Below are positions 35,895 to 45,006 of a stretch of 64,000 nt of DNA, piece by piece (within the stretch, counting starts at the first letter, position 1; the number at the start of each line of letters is the position of its first letter). Source of the DNA: Isosphaera sp. GTDB lineage: Bacteria > Planctomycetota > Planctomycetia > Gemmatales > Gemmataceae. A program made the translations under genes and the position numbers. Under the pieces are notes generated by a model that was given only the letters and a program-made list of their open reading frames with translations, was not told where the DNA came from and did not search any database. The stretch is taken from the NCBI GenBank assembly GCA_013822345.1, contig PNKH01000002.1, forward strand, positions 91,860-155,859. The letters are read 5' to 3'.

Positions 35895-36019
35895 GGTCGG
35901 CCAGCACGAGGCACGCGGACGGCACGGCCCCCCAAACCCAGGCCGTTGGCCTGGGTACCACGTACACGGCCACGCGATCACGAAGACGAACCCAACCACC
36001 CGCCCACCCTGGAGCCCCC

Positions 36020-37306
36020 ATGCCGTTCTTCTCGTCCGGCGCCCGCCTGTCGCGCCGCACCTTCCTCCGCGGCGCCGGGGCGGCCGTCGGCCTGCCGCTG
36101 CTCGACGCGATGCGACCCGCCTTCGCCAAGGAGCCGCCCGCCCCGCGGCGGTTCCTGGCGGTGATGTACAGCCTCGGGTTCCACGGCCCGCACTTCTTCC
36201 CGACGGCCGCCGGCCGGGACTACGTCCTGTCGCCCTACCTCGAACCGCTGAAGGCGGTGCGGGACCAGTTCACGGTGTTCAGCGGGCTGTCGCACCCGGA
36301 GCAGGCGGGGGCGAACGGCCACACCAGCGAGTTCACCTGGCTGACGGCGGCGTTCCGGCCGATGCTCCCGGGGTTCAAGAACACCGTCTCGCTCGACCAG
36401 CTGATCGCCGCCAAGGTCGGCCCGCAGACGCGGTTCCCGTACCTGTCGCTCGGCACCACCCGCGGCTCGCTGTCGTGGACCCCGAACGGGGTGGCGATCC
36501 CCGGCCTCGACTCCCCAGCGGCGCTGTTCAAGCAGCTGTTCGTGAACGGCACGCCGGCGGAGGTGGGCCAGCAGGTGCGGGAGCTGCGGCAGGGGAAGAG
36601 CATCCTCGACACGGTGTCCGGGGAGGCGAAGAAGCTGGAGCGGACGCTCGGCCCGGCGGACAAGCAGAAGGTCGGCGACTACCTGGCGGCGGTGCGCGAA
36701 CTGGAGGGTCAGTTGCAGATGTCGGAGGGGTGGGTGAACAAGCCGAAGCCGGTGGTGGCGGCGAAGCCGCCGACCGACGTGGCCAACCGGCTCGACGCGA
36801 TCGCCAAGCAGAAGCTGATGTTCGACATGATCGTGCTGGCGCTGCAGACCGACTCGACGCGGACGGTGACGTTCATGACGCACGGGATGAACGCGGTGCC
36901 GGTGGTGGAGGGGGTGACGCACGACTGGCACGAACTGTCGCACCACGGGCAGGACGCAGGCAAGATCGACGAGCTGAAGCGGATCGAACTGGCGGAGGTG
37001 GCGGCGTTCGCCGGGTTCCTCGGGAACCTGCGGGCGACGAAGGAGGCCGGCGGGACGCTGCTGGACGGGACGGCGGTGCTGTTCGGGTCGAACCTGGGGA
37101 ACGCGAGCAGTCACGACACCCGGAACCTGCCGGTGCTGGTGGCCGGCGGCGGGTTCCGGCACGGGGGGCACGTGGCGGCCGGGGACGGGAAGGCGAACGT
37201 GCCGTTCTGCAACCTGTTCCTGTCGCTGGCCGGGTACATGGGGGTGGAGGCGACGAAGTTCGGGAGCAGCACCGGGGTCGGGGTGACCGGGTTCGAGGCG
37301 AAGTAG
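36020..37306 (+). CDS. DUF1552 exported protein
   Basis: 428 residues from ATG 36020 with GGAG upstream and a twin-arginine signal LSRRTFLRGAGAAVGLPLLD. RRFLAVMYSLGFHGPHFFP, FSGLSHPEQAGANGHTSEFT and VLFGSNLGNASSHDTRNLPV are DUF1552 landmarks; like DUF1501 it is thought to belong to the alkaline-phosphatase-like group. It lies 125 bases after the PSCyt gene, the usual partner, so the two probably form an operon. Substrate and reaction are unknown. Confidence 0.87.
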   Translation: MPFFSSGARLSRRTFLRGAGAAVGLPLLDAMRPAFAKEPPAPRRFLAVMYSLGFHGPHFFPTAAGRDYVLSPYLEPLKAVRDQFTVFSGLSHPEQAGANGHTSEFTWLTAAFRPMLPGFKNTVSLDQLIAAKVGPQTRFPYLSLGTTRGSLSWTPNGVAIPGLDSPAALFKQLFVNGTPAEVGQQVRELRQGKSILDTVSGEAKKLERTLGPADKQKVGDYLAAVRELEGQLQMSEGWVNKPKPVVAAKPPTDVANRLDAIAKQKLMFDMIVLALQTDSTRTVTFMTHGMNAVPVVEGVTHDWHELSHHGQDAGKIDELKRIELAEVAAFAGFLGNLRATKEAGGTLLDGTAVLFGSNLGNASSHDTRNLPVLVAGGGFRHGGHVAAGDGKANVPFCNLFLSLAGYMGVEATKFGSSTGVGVTGFEAK

Positions 37307-37312
37307 GTTCGG

Positions 37313-40300
37313 TCACCGGTCGACTGGCCGAGGCGGCGGGGCGACCGGCACCGGCGGGAGTTTCGCGAGCAGCGGCCCCCACCGCTTCGGGTCGAGCCGG
37401 GCGGCCTCGGAGAGGGCGGCCCGGGCGCCGACGAGGTCGCCGGTCTGCAAGAGGGCGAGACCGAGCAGGGCGTGGGCGTCGGGATACTTCGGGTCGGCGG
37501 TGATCGCCTCGCGTGCAGAGGCAACCGCATCCTGATACTTCTTCTGTCGGCCGTAAATGCCCCCCAGGGCGGTATGGGCCTCGACGCGCTTCGGGTCGAG
37601 GCGGGCCGCCTCCCGGTACGCGGAGACCGCCCCGGGCAGGTCCCCCGCCGCCTGGAGGACGACCCCCAGGTTGTAGTGGGCGGCGGCGAGCTCCGGGTCC
37701 AGCCGGACCGCCTCCCGGTGGGCCGCCACCGCCCCCGGCAGGTCCCCCACGTCCCGCAGGGCGTTACCCAGGTTGGAGTGGGCCGGGGCGTACTTCGGGT
37801 CGAGTCGGACCGCCTCCCGGAACGCGGCTACCGCCTCCGGCAGGTCCCCCGCGGCCTTCAAGGCGACCCCCAGGTTGTTGTGGGTCAGGGCGTGCTCCGG
37901 GTCGAGGCGGGCCGCCTCCCGGTACGCGGAGACCGCCCCGGGCAGGTCCCCCGCCGCCTGGAGGACGACCCCCAGGCTGTAGTGGGCGGCGGCGAGCTCC
38001 GGGTCCAGCCGGACCGCCTCCCGGTGGGCCGCCACCGCCCCCGGCAGGTCCCCCCAGTCCTTCAGGGCGAGCCCCAGGTTGGAGTGGGCCGGGGCGTGCT
38101 TCGGGTCCAGTTTGATCGCCTCCCGGTGGGCCGCCACCGCCCCCGGCAGGTCCCCCGCGGCCCGCAGGGCGTCCCCCAGGTTGTTGTGGACGGCGGCGAG
38201 CTTCGGGTCGAGCCGGACCGCCTCCCGGTAGGCCGCGACGGCCCCCGGCAGGTCCCCCGCGGCCCGCAGGGCGGCCCCCAGGTTGGCGCGGGAGGTGGCG
38301 TTCTTCGGTTCCAGCCGGATCGCCTCCCGGAAGGAGGCGACGGCCCCCGGCAGGTCACCCCCGTCCCGCAGGGCGGCCCCCAGGTTGTAGTGGGCGGCGG
38401 CGAGCTCCGGGTCCAGCCGGACCGCCTCCCGGTGGGCCGCCACCGCCCCCGGCAGGTCCCCCGCGACCCGCAGGACGCTCCCCAGATCGTCCCAAGTGGT
38501 CACGTTCTTCGGCCGCACGGCCAGGGCCGCCCGGCACCACCCGGCCCGGCGGTCGGCGGTCTCCTTGTCACCGATCGGGCCCGCGAACGCCAGGGTCATC
38601 AGGAGGATGAAGCTGTCCGGTTGGGCAACGTGTGCGTTCCGCAGGAGGTGCTCCCGGGGGCCGTCGTCGAGCGACATGTCCCCACCGTGTGCGGTAGCGA
38701 ACCAGAACGGCTGCGCACCCACCGCCCGGCCGCGGAACGCCCACGCCAGCACCGTCCGCTTGTAACCCGCCGCCCGGGCCGTGTCCCGGAACGGGTCCGG
38801 GTCGGCGATCGACAGGACCGCCCGCACGTCCGCGTCCCGGGTGAACACGAGCCAGGTCTCGAGGGCGGCGAGCAGCCGCCCCCGGACGAGCGACCCATTG
38901 ACCCGCCCGGCCGCCTCCCCGGGCGGGGTGGTGCCGGGGGCGACCCCGTACCCGGCCAACGTTTCCCGCCACCGCCGGATCAACGTCTCGGCCGGGGGCA
39001 GTTTCCCGGCGGCCACGGTAAAGCGGAAGTCGTCGATGCCGTCGAGCGTCTTGAGGACGGCGAGTTCGCCGCGGGCGCGGTCGAGGCGGGGCCGGAACTC
39101 GTCGATCCCGCCCTCGTCCACCCGCCGCCCGGCCTCCGCCAGGGCCGCCTCCGCCCGGTCGGCCCGGTCGGCCCGGAGGGCGTCCTCGGCCTGCCTCAGC
39201 AGCACCCCGACCGCCGCCCGCGCCGCCGTCAGCCGGTCGGCCTCCGCCTTCGCCTTCTCCCCCTCGACCCGGGCCTGGTCCGCATCCCGCTTCTCGCTCC
39301 ACCACGCGAACGCCCCGCCGCCGGCCAGCAGTAGCCCGACCGCCGCCGCCAGAGCCAGCTGCACCTTCCGACGCTTCCGCTGCTCCCGGGCCTCCGCCGC
39401 GGCCGCCGCCCGGTCCCGCTCCGTCGCCCGCAGCCGCTCCTCCACCCCCGCCCGGTACGCCGCCACCGCGGCCGCCACCGCCCGCCCGTCCGCCGGCCGG
39501 GCCGCCGGGTCCGCCGCCAAGCACCGCTTGCACAGCCCGACCAACTCCGCGTCCGCCCCGCACCCGTCGAGCTTGGCGAGGGCGGCCGCCACGTCCCCGG
39601 CCGCCGCCCGCCTCAGCAACTCCTCGACCGTGTCCCCACGGTACGGCAGCTCGCCGGTGAGGATCGTGCAGAGGATGCCGCCGAGGGCGAACACGTCGGC
39701 CCGCGCGTCGACGTTCTCCCAGTCGCCGCGGGCCTGCTCCGGGGCCATGTACGCCGGCGTCCCCTTCGCCTGACCCGCCACCGTGGCGCACGTCGGCGAA
39801 CCCGGAGCGTCAGCGACGGGGTGAGGCGCACCCCGTCGCTGACGCTCCGGGTTCGCCAACTCCTTCGCGAGTCCCCAGTCCATGACCTGGACCTCGCCGA
39901 ACGCCCCGACCATCACGTTCCCCGGCTTCAGGTCCCGGTGCACCACCCCCTCCGCGTGGGCGTACCCGACCGCCTGGCACACCGCCTCGAACGCCCCGAG
40001 CAGGCGCGGCCGGTCGGCCGCCGCCAACTCGTCCGCCAGGGTGCGGCCGCGGATCAGCTTCATCGCCAGGAACGGCCGGCCGTCGGCCAGCACCCCGAGG
40101 GCGTGGACCGGCGGCACCCCCGGGTGCGCCAGACCCGCCGTCAGCTTCGCCTCCCGGTCGAACTCGGCCGCGAATCGCCCGTCCCGGGCCAGGTGCGGGA
40201 GCACCGTCTTGACCGCCACCTCCCGACCCAGCGTCAGGTCGCGGGCGGCGTACACCGCCCCCATCCCGCCGCGGGCGATCTCCCCGGTGACCTCGTACCC

Positions 40301-40477
40301 CGGCACTGTCGGCCACGACGGGTCGCGCAGAACCGCCGGCACCCCGTGCTGGAGCACCGTGCCGTCGGGCGCCGGCCCGTGCGGGTCGGTGGGCCGGTCC
40401 GCCGGGGCGGTCTCGGGCTCGGCCGCGCGGTGCGGTTCGGGAACGGTGTACGGGTCGCGGGTGTTCTCGCCGGACAT
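37313..40477 (-). CDS. Membrane Ser/Thr protein kinase with TPR repeats
   Basis: 1054 residues from ATG 40477 (GAGGGG six bases upstream). Kinase domain about 60-330: Gly loop IARGGMGAVY, Lys90 in EVAVKTV, catalytic HRDLKPGN (180-187), DWG instead of DFG (200-202) and APE (245-247). Between DWG and APE lies an extra segment (NPERQRRGAPHPVADAPGSP) that is a palindromic element read in frame. One membrane helix follows (QLALAAAVGLLLAGGGAFAW), then a soluble region and about eleven 34-residue TPRs (AAHYNLGVVLQAAGDLPGAV type). TPRs 5-6 and 8-9 are nearly identical in DNA. It is probably a receptor-like kinase whose TPRs bind protein partners outside the membrane. Confidence 0.9.
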   Translation of the reverse strand: MSGENTRDPYTVPEPHRAAEPETAPADRPTDPHGPAPDGTVLQHGVPAVLRDPSWPTVPGYEVTGEIARGGMGAVYAARDLTLGREVAVKTVLPHLARDGRFAAEFDREAKLTAGLAHPGVPPVHALGVLADGRPFLAMKLIRGRTLADELAAADRPRLLGAFEAVCQAVGYAHAEGVVHRDLKPGNVMVGAFGEVQVMDWGLAKELANPERQRRGAPHPVADAPGSPTCATVAGQAKGTPAYMAPEQARGDWENVDARADVFALGGILCTILTGELPYRGDTVEELLRRAAAGDVAAALAKLDGCGADAELVGLCKRCLAADPAARPADGRAVAAAVAAYRAGVEERLRATERDRAAAAAEAREQRKRRKVQLALAAAVGLLLAGGGAFAWWSEKRDADQARVEGEKAKAEADRLTAARAAVGVLLRQAEDALRADRADRAEAALAEAGRRVDEGGIDEFRPRLDRARGELAVLKTLDGIDDFRFTVAAGKLPPAETLIRRWRETLAGYGVAPGTTPPGEAAGRVNGSLVRGRLLAALETWLVFTRDADVRAVLSIADPDPFRDTARAAGYKRTVLAWAFRGRAVGAQPFWFATAHGGDMSLDDGPREHLLRNAHVAQPDSFILLMTLAFAGPIGDKETADRRAGWCRAALAVRPKNVTTWDDLGSVLRVAGDLPGAVAAHREAVRLDPELAAAHYNLGAALRDGGDLPGAVASFREAIRLEPKNATSRANLGAALRAAGDLPGAVAAYREAVRLDPKLAAVHNNLGDALRAAGDLPGAVAAHREAIKLDPKHAPAHSNLGLALKDWGDLPGAVAAHREAVRLDPELAAAHYSLGVVLQAAGDLPGAVSAYREAARLDPEHALTHNNLGVALKAAGDLPEAVAAFREAVRLDPKYAPAHSNLGNALRDVGDLPGAVAAHREAVRLDPELAAAHYNLGVVLQAAGDLPGAVSAYREAARLDPKRVEAHTALGGIYGRQKKYQDAVASAREAITADPKYPDAHALLGLALLQTGDLVGARAALSEAARLDPKRWGPLLAKLPPVPVAPPPRPVDR
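37390..38510 (-). repeat. Eleven 102-bp TPR-coding tandem repeats
   Basis: Each unit encodes 34 residues. A stretch of about 135 bases near 37617 recurs near 37923 (306 bases, three units, away) with about one mismatch, showing recent unequal exchange or gene conversion. Confidence 0.8.
39795..39857. repeat. Palindromic element, family H, inside the kinase gene
   Basis: Arms 39795-39823 and 39829-39857 are 29-bp exact reverse complements with a 5-base loop. In frame, it encodes NPERQRRGAP and VADAPGSP in the activation loop. Related arms occur at 57230-57289 and 60579-60631. Confidence 0.92.
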
Positions 40478-40510
40478 GCGTCGCCCCTCGGTGAGAGGGA
40501 CATCATCGCA

Positions 40511-40577
40511 CCGGGCGGGCGGTCGTGCAACCGTCCGCCCGGAACGGAGCGACGCCGCAGGGCAACCCTGCGGCGTC
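40511..40577 (-). terminator. Two hairpins downstream of tRNA-Thr
   Basis: GACGCCGCAGGG / CCCTGCGGCGTC (40551-40562 and 40566-40577) is a 12-bp stem with a 3-base loop, ten bases after the tRNA. A second inverted pair (CCGGGCGG-type arms) lies at 40511-40542. Either could end the tRNA transcript; no T run is present. Confidence 0.5.
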
Positions 40578-40586
40578 GTGGGGAGG

Positions 40587-40658
40587 AGCCGCCTCGGGGA
40601 TTCGAACCCCGGACCCCCGCTTTACGAAAGCGGTGCACTACCGCTGTGCTAAGGCGGC
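40587..40658 (-). tRNA. tRNA-Thr (anticodon CGT)
   Basis: On the minus strand the cloverleaf folds fully: acceptor GCCGCCT / AGGCGGC, anticodon stem CCGCT / AGCGG around loop TTCGTAA, T arm CGGGG TTCGAAT CCCCG, discriminator T. Anticodon CGT reads ACG (Thr). CCA is not encoded. Confidence 0.93.
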
Positions 40659-40892
40659 CAATCGCGACACCCGCCGTGAGCGTGAATCTTAGTGGACCGA
40701 CCGCCCGACTTCAACCGCGCCGCCCTCCCCTTCCTGCCGCCCCGCCGGCGCCGTATCCTCACCCCTGCCAGCCCCTCGTCCCGCACGCCGCCCCGACCTT
40801 CCGGCCGCGGCCGCGGGGGACCGTCTCCGGCCCCGCGCCGACCTTCCGGCGACCCGGCGGGCCAACGCCAACACCACCCGGTGACCCCCGCC

Positions 40893-43424
40893 ATGACCCC
40901 CTGGCACCGCAACGAGTACATCCTCAAGGGCGTCTTCCTCGGCCTCTGGGTCTTCTTCGCCCTCCAGGTCCCCGCCGGCCCGGCCGCCTGGGTCGACATC
41001 GCCTGGGTCGTCGGCTGGGTCTGCGCCGGGCTGCTCGTCGGCCTCCTCGCCGGCACCGCCCTCCAGCTCGCCCGCGGCGTCCGCCCGTGGCACAACTGGC
41101 TCGCCTTCCCCCTCCTCGTCCTCCTCGAGAGCCCCACCTTCGTCTACGGCGGCATCACCCTCGGCCTCGTCGTCGGGGTCCTGTCCGGCACCCCCGGGGC
41201 CGAGCCGTGGGCCGGCCCGCTCGCCGCGACCTTCGGCCTCACCTTCGAGCAGATCAAGCACCAGGACCCGGCCGGCGGGTGGCTCGGGTACTGCGCCGCC
41301 GCCGGCGCCCTGCTCGGGTTCGCCCTGTACCGCTTCCGCCAGGTCGAGGACTCCCGGTGGCGGTTCTGGGCCGGGCTGCTGGCCGCCGCCGCCCTCGTCT
41401 ACCTCGCCGGCGAGTACATCCAGAAGCTCCCCAACCTCGACACCCCCGAGGCCCGATTCAACCTCGGCGTCTACATCCTCCTCGGCCTGCCGTTCTTCTA
41501 CCTCCTCACCTTCTGCGGGGAGGCGGAGGAGTCCGAGGTCGAGATCATGGTGCTGTGCGCCGGGCTGGGGGTCGGGCTGAACCTGATGGGGTTCGCGAAC
41601 AAGTTCCCCGGGATCGGGCCGGCCGCCGCGTTCCTCGTCCCGCTCACCCTGTACTTCGTCTACGCCACCCGGCTGATGCCGGAGCTGGTGACGTTCAAGC
41701 ACACCCTCCGCGGGTACAGCTACATGAACCTCGGCCGGCTCGCCCTGGCCGTCCGGTTCTTCCGCCGGGCGCTCGAGCTCGACCCGAAGAGCGCCCTCGC
41801 CAACCAGGGCCTGGCGACCCTCCACAACAACCTCACCCTCGCCCAGATCGACGCCGACCCGGCCCTCGTCGAGAGCCTCGACTTCTCCCTCTGCCTCGAC
41901 CGGGCGACCGCCCTCCTCATGCCGCCGACCCCGCCGCCGACCCGGGACCAGCGCGGGGAAGCGGAACGCTTCCTCGACCTCGTCGAGCGGAAGAAGCCGG
42001 CGTACCTCGCCCGGGTCGACTACCTCCGGGCGATCTCGTTCATGCACGCCAAGGAGTACGACCACGCCGCCGACGCCCTGTCCCGGCTGCTCAACCCGGA
42101 GACGCCCGGGTACCACCCGGTGGTCCGCAAGCGGGTGCTGTTCGACGCCTGGGACATCGCCCTGCGGCTCCACCCGAAGATGGTCGAGCGGCTCGGGTGG
42201 GACGAGCTGAACAAGCCGGGCCGGCGGATCGAGGCGATCGCGGCGACCGAGCGGAAGCTGGCCGCCGAGCCGAGCCACCCGGCGGCGAAAGAGTATCGGA
42301 CGATGCTGTACGCCCAGTTGCAGGAGGGCGAGTTCATCTCCGCGATGGCCACCGGGCTGCCGACCGACTTCGCCTACGAGTACGTCGAGCAGATGGGGCT
42401 GGCCCTGCTCGACGACGCCGACCCGGACCGCCGCGAGCGCGGCATGGGCTACCTCCGGATCGCCGGCCGCGGCCTTCCGGACCGCGCCCCCGGGCTGTTC
42501 GCGGCGCTGGCGAAGGTGCACGAGAAGCACGGCGACGGCGAGGGCGCCCGGCGGGCGTACGAGTGGGCGAAGCAGGCGGGGCTGGCGGTCGGCCCACGGA
42601 ACCTGGCCAGGGACCAGCGGGCCCACTACCACGACGCCCTGCGGAAGCTCGCGGACATGGCGGACCAGCGCGGCGACCCCGAATCGGCGATCGCGGACCT
42701 GCGGCAGTACCTGGAGGACGGCGGGCCGGCGGCGCTGGACACGTACAAGCGGCTGGCGGACATGTACGGCAAGGCCGGGGACGCGCTGAACGGGCTGCTG
42801 ATGACCGAGACCGGGCTGACGTACGACAGCACCGACGCGGCGCTGCTGCGGAAGAAGGACAGCTTCTACTACTCGGTGGAGCCGGAGAAGCTGGAGAAGG
42901 TGAAGGACCGGGTGGCGAAGTGGTTCGACGTGAACTACTGCGTGCGGAAGGCGATGTCGGTGTTGAACGCGAAGGACGGGGGGGTGGAGCTGCTGGACTG
43001 GGCGACGCACCTGTCGCGGGTGGCGGCGATCGTGAAGCCGCAGAGCAACGGGGTGCGGCTGGTGGCGGCGCGGGTGCTGCTGCGGCGCGGGGAGCGGGAC
43101 GCCGGGCTGCAGATGCTGGAGGACATGCGGGAGGGGGAGAAGGGGTCGGGGGAGGAGCAGGAGGCGTGGTACAACGGGACGAAGCTGCTCGGGCAGTTGT
43201 ACCTGGACGAGCTGAACCGGCCGGACCTGGCCCTGAAATGCTTCCTGGACTTCAAGGAATTCCACAAGAGCGGGGCGGACACCTTGTACCAGATCGGCCG
43301 GTGCTACGAGGCGACGGGGGACGTGGGCGGTGCGGTGAAGTTCTACGGGGCGGTGACGGCGTACGAGGGCCACGCCCTGTACTGGGACGCGAAGGACGCC
43401 CTGAAGCGCCTCGGCAAGGGGTGA
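40893..43424 (+). CDS. Polytopic membrane protein with TPR-like C-terminus
   Basis: 843 residues from ATG 40893. The N-terminal 260 residues hold about seven membrane helices (GVFLGLWVFFALQVPAGPAA, AWVVGWVCAGLLVGLLAGTA, LGVYILLGLPFFYLLTFC, GPAAAFLVPLTLYFVYATRL). From about 270 on, helical TPR-like repeats begin (YSYMNLGRLALAVRFFRRAL, LDPKSALANQGLATLHNNL, MADQRGDPESAIADLRQYLE, ADTLYQIGRCYEATGDVGGA). No enzyme motif is seen. It is probably a scaffold at the membrane; the adjacent kinase also has TPRs, though on the other strand. The 234 bases between it and the tRNA show nothing certain. Confidence 0.78.
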   Translation: MTPWHRNEYILKGVFLGLWVFFALQVPAGPAAWVDIAWVVGWVCAGLLVGLLAGTALQLARGVRPWHNWLAFPLLVLLESPTFVYGGITLGLVVGVLSGTPGAEPWAGPLAATFGLTFEQIKHQDPAGGWLGYCAAAGALLGFALYRFRQVEDSRWRFWAGLLAAAALVYLAGEYIQKLPNLDTPEARFNLGVYILLGLPFFYLLTFCGEAEESEVEIMVLCAGLGVGLNLMGFANKFPGIGPAAAFLVPLTLYFVYATRLMPELVTFKHTLRGYSYMNLGRLALAVRFFRRALELDPKSALANQGLATLHNNLTLAQIDADPALVESLDFSLCLDRATALLMPPTPPPTRDQRGEAERFLDLVERKKPAYLARVDYLRAISFMHAKEYDHAADALSRLLNPETPGYHPVVRKRVLFDAWDIALRLHPKMVERLGWDELNKPGRRIEAIAATERKLAAEPSHPAAKEYRTMLYAQLQEGEFISAMATGLPTDFAYEYVEQMGLALLDDADPDRRERGMGYLRIAGRGLPDRAPGLFAALAKVHEKHGDGEGARRAYEWAKQAGLAVGPRNLARDQRAHYHDALRKLADMADQRGDPESAIADLRQYLEDGGPAALDTYKRLADMYGKAGDALNGLLMTETGLTYDSTDAALLRKKDSFYYSVEPEKLEKVKDRVAKWFDVNYCVRKAMSVLNAKDGGVELLDWATHLSRVAAIVKPQSNGVRLVAARVLLRRGERDAGLQMLEDMREGEKGSGEEQEAWYNGTKLLGQLYLDELNRPDLALKCFLDFKEFHKSGADTLYQIGRCYEATGDVGGAVKFYGAVTAYEGHALYWDAKDALKRLGKG

Positions 43425-43432
43425 GCCGGTCC

Positions 43433-43455
43433 GAGCCGGAAGCGCGAGCGACGGG
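43433..43455. repeat. Half copy of family H palindrome
   Basis: A GAGCCGGAAGCGCGAGCGAC-type arm, like that at 57230-57256, without a facing partner. Confidence 0.45.
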
Positions 43456-43519
43456 TTGCGCGGGGCGGCGGGACCGTCGCACCATGGCGCCGATACAACT
43501 CCCGCCCGCCTCGCACTTT

Positions 43520-43547
43520 CGCAAACAAGTAGAATTTTACGTTTGCG
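43520..43547. promoter_or_regulatory. Inverted repeat in an A/T-rich upstream region
   Basis: CGCAAAC (43520-43526) and GTTTGCG (43541-43547) flank a 14-base A/T-rich centre, about 155 bases upstream of the PEP-CTERM gene. Its size and A/T content suit an operator rather than the GC-rich palindromic elements. No clear promoter was found in 43548-43701. Confidence 0.4.
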
Positions 43548-43701
43548 GCCGAACACCCGGCCCGGGTATGTTCACCTCATCGTGGTGGCGGACTCCACCG
43601 CCGGACAACCGCCGGCGGAATTATTTTGGCCGGATCGCCACCCGACCCGGATCAACCGTTCGGTTCCCCCTCCCATCCCTCTGTTTCGCCAGGAGTGGAC
43701 G

Positions 43702-44544
43702 ATGAGCCCGCGCCGACACCTCGGGACCGTCAGCCTCGTCGCGCTCGCCGCACTCGCCTCGCCCGACCGGGCCGGGGCCGCCCCGATCATCACCAGCGGC
43801 ACCGGGGCCAACGCGGCCGCCATCCAGCCCACGGTCGACGCCTTTCGGGCTGCCGTCGGCGGACCGGACAACGGCAACGCCCCCGGCACGGTCGGCGGCC
43901 GGCGGGAGATCAACTGGGACGGCGGCGGGGCGACCGGGACCGCCGCCGTCGGGACGCCGTTCAACGGCTTCCAGAACAACCGCGGCGCCCTGTTCACCAC
44001 CCCCGGGACGGGGTTCGTCCAGGCCACCCCAGCCGGCCTGGACGCCTTCTTCGGCCGGACCGACGGGCTGTACAACGCCATCTTCGACCCGTTCAGCCCG
44101 TCGCGGGTCTTCACCCCGGTCGGCAGCACCATCACCGACGCGACGTTCTTTATCCCCGGTACCGGCGGGGCCGTCCCGGCGACCGTCAGCGCCTTCGGGG
44201 TGATCTTCCTGGACGTGGACTCGGTCAACGTGACCTCGCTCCAGTTCTTCGACCAGGGCGGGGCCTCCCTGGGCACCTTCTTCGCCCCGGCCACCGGGGG
44301 GAGCAACACCTTCTCGTTCCTGGGCGTGCGGTTCGACGCAGGCGAGCGGGTGGCCCGGGTGCGGATCACCTCCGGGAACGTGATCCTGGGCCCGACGAAC
44401 ACGGCCCTCGATCAGGTGGCGATGGACGACTTCATCTTCTCCGAGCCGCAGGCCGCCGCCGTCCCGGAGCCGGCCAGCCTCGCCCTCCTCGGGGTCGGGG
44501 CCGCCGGCCTCGCCGCCTACCGCCGGCGCCGGGTCATCCGGTGA
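43702..44544 (+). CDS. PEP-CTERM sorted exported protein
   Basis: 280 residues from ATG 43702 with AGGAG upstream. Signal peptide about 1-26 (LGTVSLVALAALASPDRAGA). The body is a beta-rich domain (VIFLDVDSVNVTSLQFFDQG, VRFDAGERVARVRITSGNVI) like the jelly-roll domains of other PEP-CTERM proteins. The C-terminus is textbook: VPEPASLALLGVGAAGLAAY followed by RRRR, i.e. PEP motif, membrane helix, basic end, so it would be cleaved and anchored by an exosortase-type system. No exosortase gene is in the window. Confidence 0.88.
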   Translation: MSPRRHLGTVSLVALAALASPDRAGAAPIITSGTGANAAAIQPTVDAFRAAVGGPDNGNAPGTVGGRREINWDGGGATGTAAVGTPFNGFQNNRGALFTTPGTGFVQATPAGLDAFFGRTDGLYNAIFDPFSPSRVFTPVGSTITDATFFIPGTGGAVPATVSAFGVIFLDVDSVNVTSLQFFDQGGASLGTFFAPATGGSNTFSFLGVRFDAGERVARVRITSGNVILGPTNTALDQVAMDDFIFSEPQAAAVPEPASLALLGVGAAGLAAYRRRRVIR

Positions 44545-44554
44545 CAGCGGGTTG

Positions 44555-44842
44555 TCACGGCCGGAACCGGTAGGTGCCGAACCGGCCGAGGGCCGGGTCG
44601 TACGCCGCCCCGGTGTACCTCTTGCCGAACAGCCCGGTCCGGGACACGCTCCCGACCACCGGGTTGAACCCCGCCCGCGTCGCGGCCGGGGCGCCCAGCC
44701 CCGGCACCCCCGCCCACGACAGCCGGCCCGCCGACCCCGGCACGAACCCCGGGGTCGGGTTCGGCGCCCCCTTCGGGCCGTTCGCCGTCGCCACCCCCGC
44801 CGCCGTCACGACCAGCACCGCCGCCAGCATCAGGCTCCGCAT
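44555..44842 (-). CDS. Small exported hypothetical protein
   Basis: 95 residues from ATG 44842, with GGAGGGG just upstream. Signal peptide MRSLMLAAVLVVTAAGVATA, then a short Gly/Pro/Arg-rich mature part with YTGAAYDPALGRFGTYRFRP at the end. No cysteines or catalytic motif. It is convergent with the PEP-CTERM gene, 10 bases apart. The function is unknown. Confidence 0.68.
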   Translation of the reverse strand: MRSLMLAAVLVVTAAGVATANGPKGAPNPTPGFVPGSAGRLSWAGVPGLGAPAATRAGFNPVVGSVSRTGLFGKRYTGAAYDPALGRFGTYRFRP

Positions 44843-44926
44843 CTTCCCCTCCGTGTCCGGGCTCGGGTTCCGACACGGGTCATCGGCCGCACGGGGCGGG
44901 CGGCGAGAGGGCGGGGCGGGGCGCGG

Positions 44927-44986
44927 ACCAGCCCGCAGCGCCAGCAAGGGGGCGTCGCGCGGCCCTTGCTGGCGCTGCGGGCTGGT
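44927..44986. repeat. Palindromic element, family G, 24-bp perfect arms
   Basis: Arms 44927-44950 and 44963-44986 (ACCAGCCCGCAGCGCCAGCA start), 12-base centre, between the small exported protein and ndk. Confidence 0.9.
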
Positions 44987-45006
44987 GGGGCGGAGGCGAC
45001 CGGGCG

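Noticed and set aside
33263..36019. A long + strand frame running into the DUF1552 gene
   Set aside because: Upstream of 36020 it is an out-of-frame shadow of the PSCyt cytochrome gene with Arg/Pro-rich nonsense; only the part from the ATG at 36020 is real.
37390..38510. Regular 102-base repeats, considered as a CRISPR-like or minisatellite array
   Set aside because: Each unit is 34 codons of TPR in frame with the kinase and there are no unique spacers.
39795..39857. A strong hairpin, considered as a transcription terminator
   Set aside because: It lies in the middle of an intact kinase reading frame and keeps the frame, so it cannot be an efficient terminator there.
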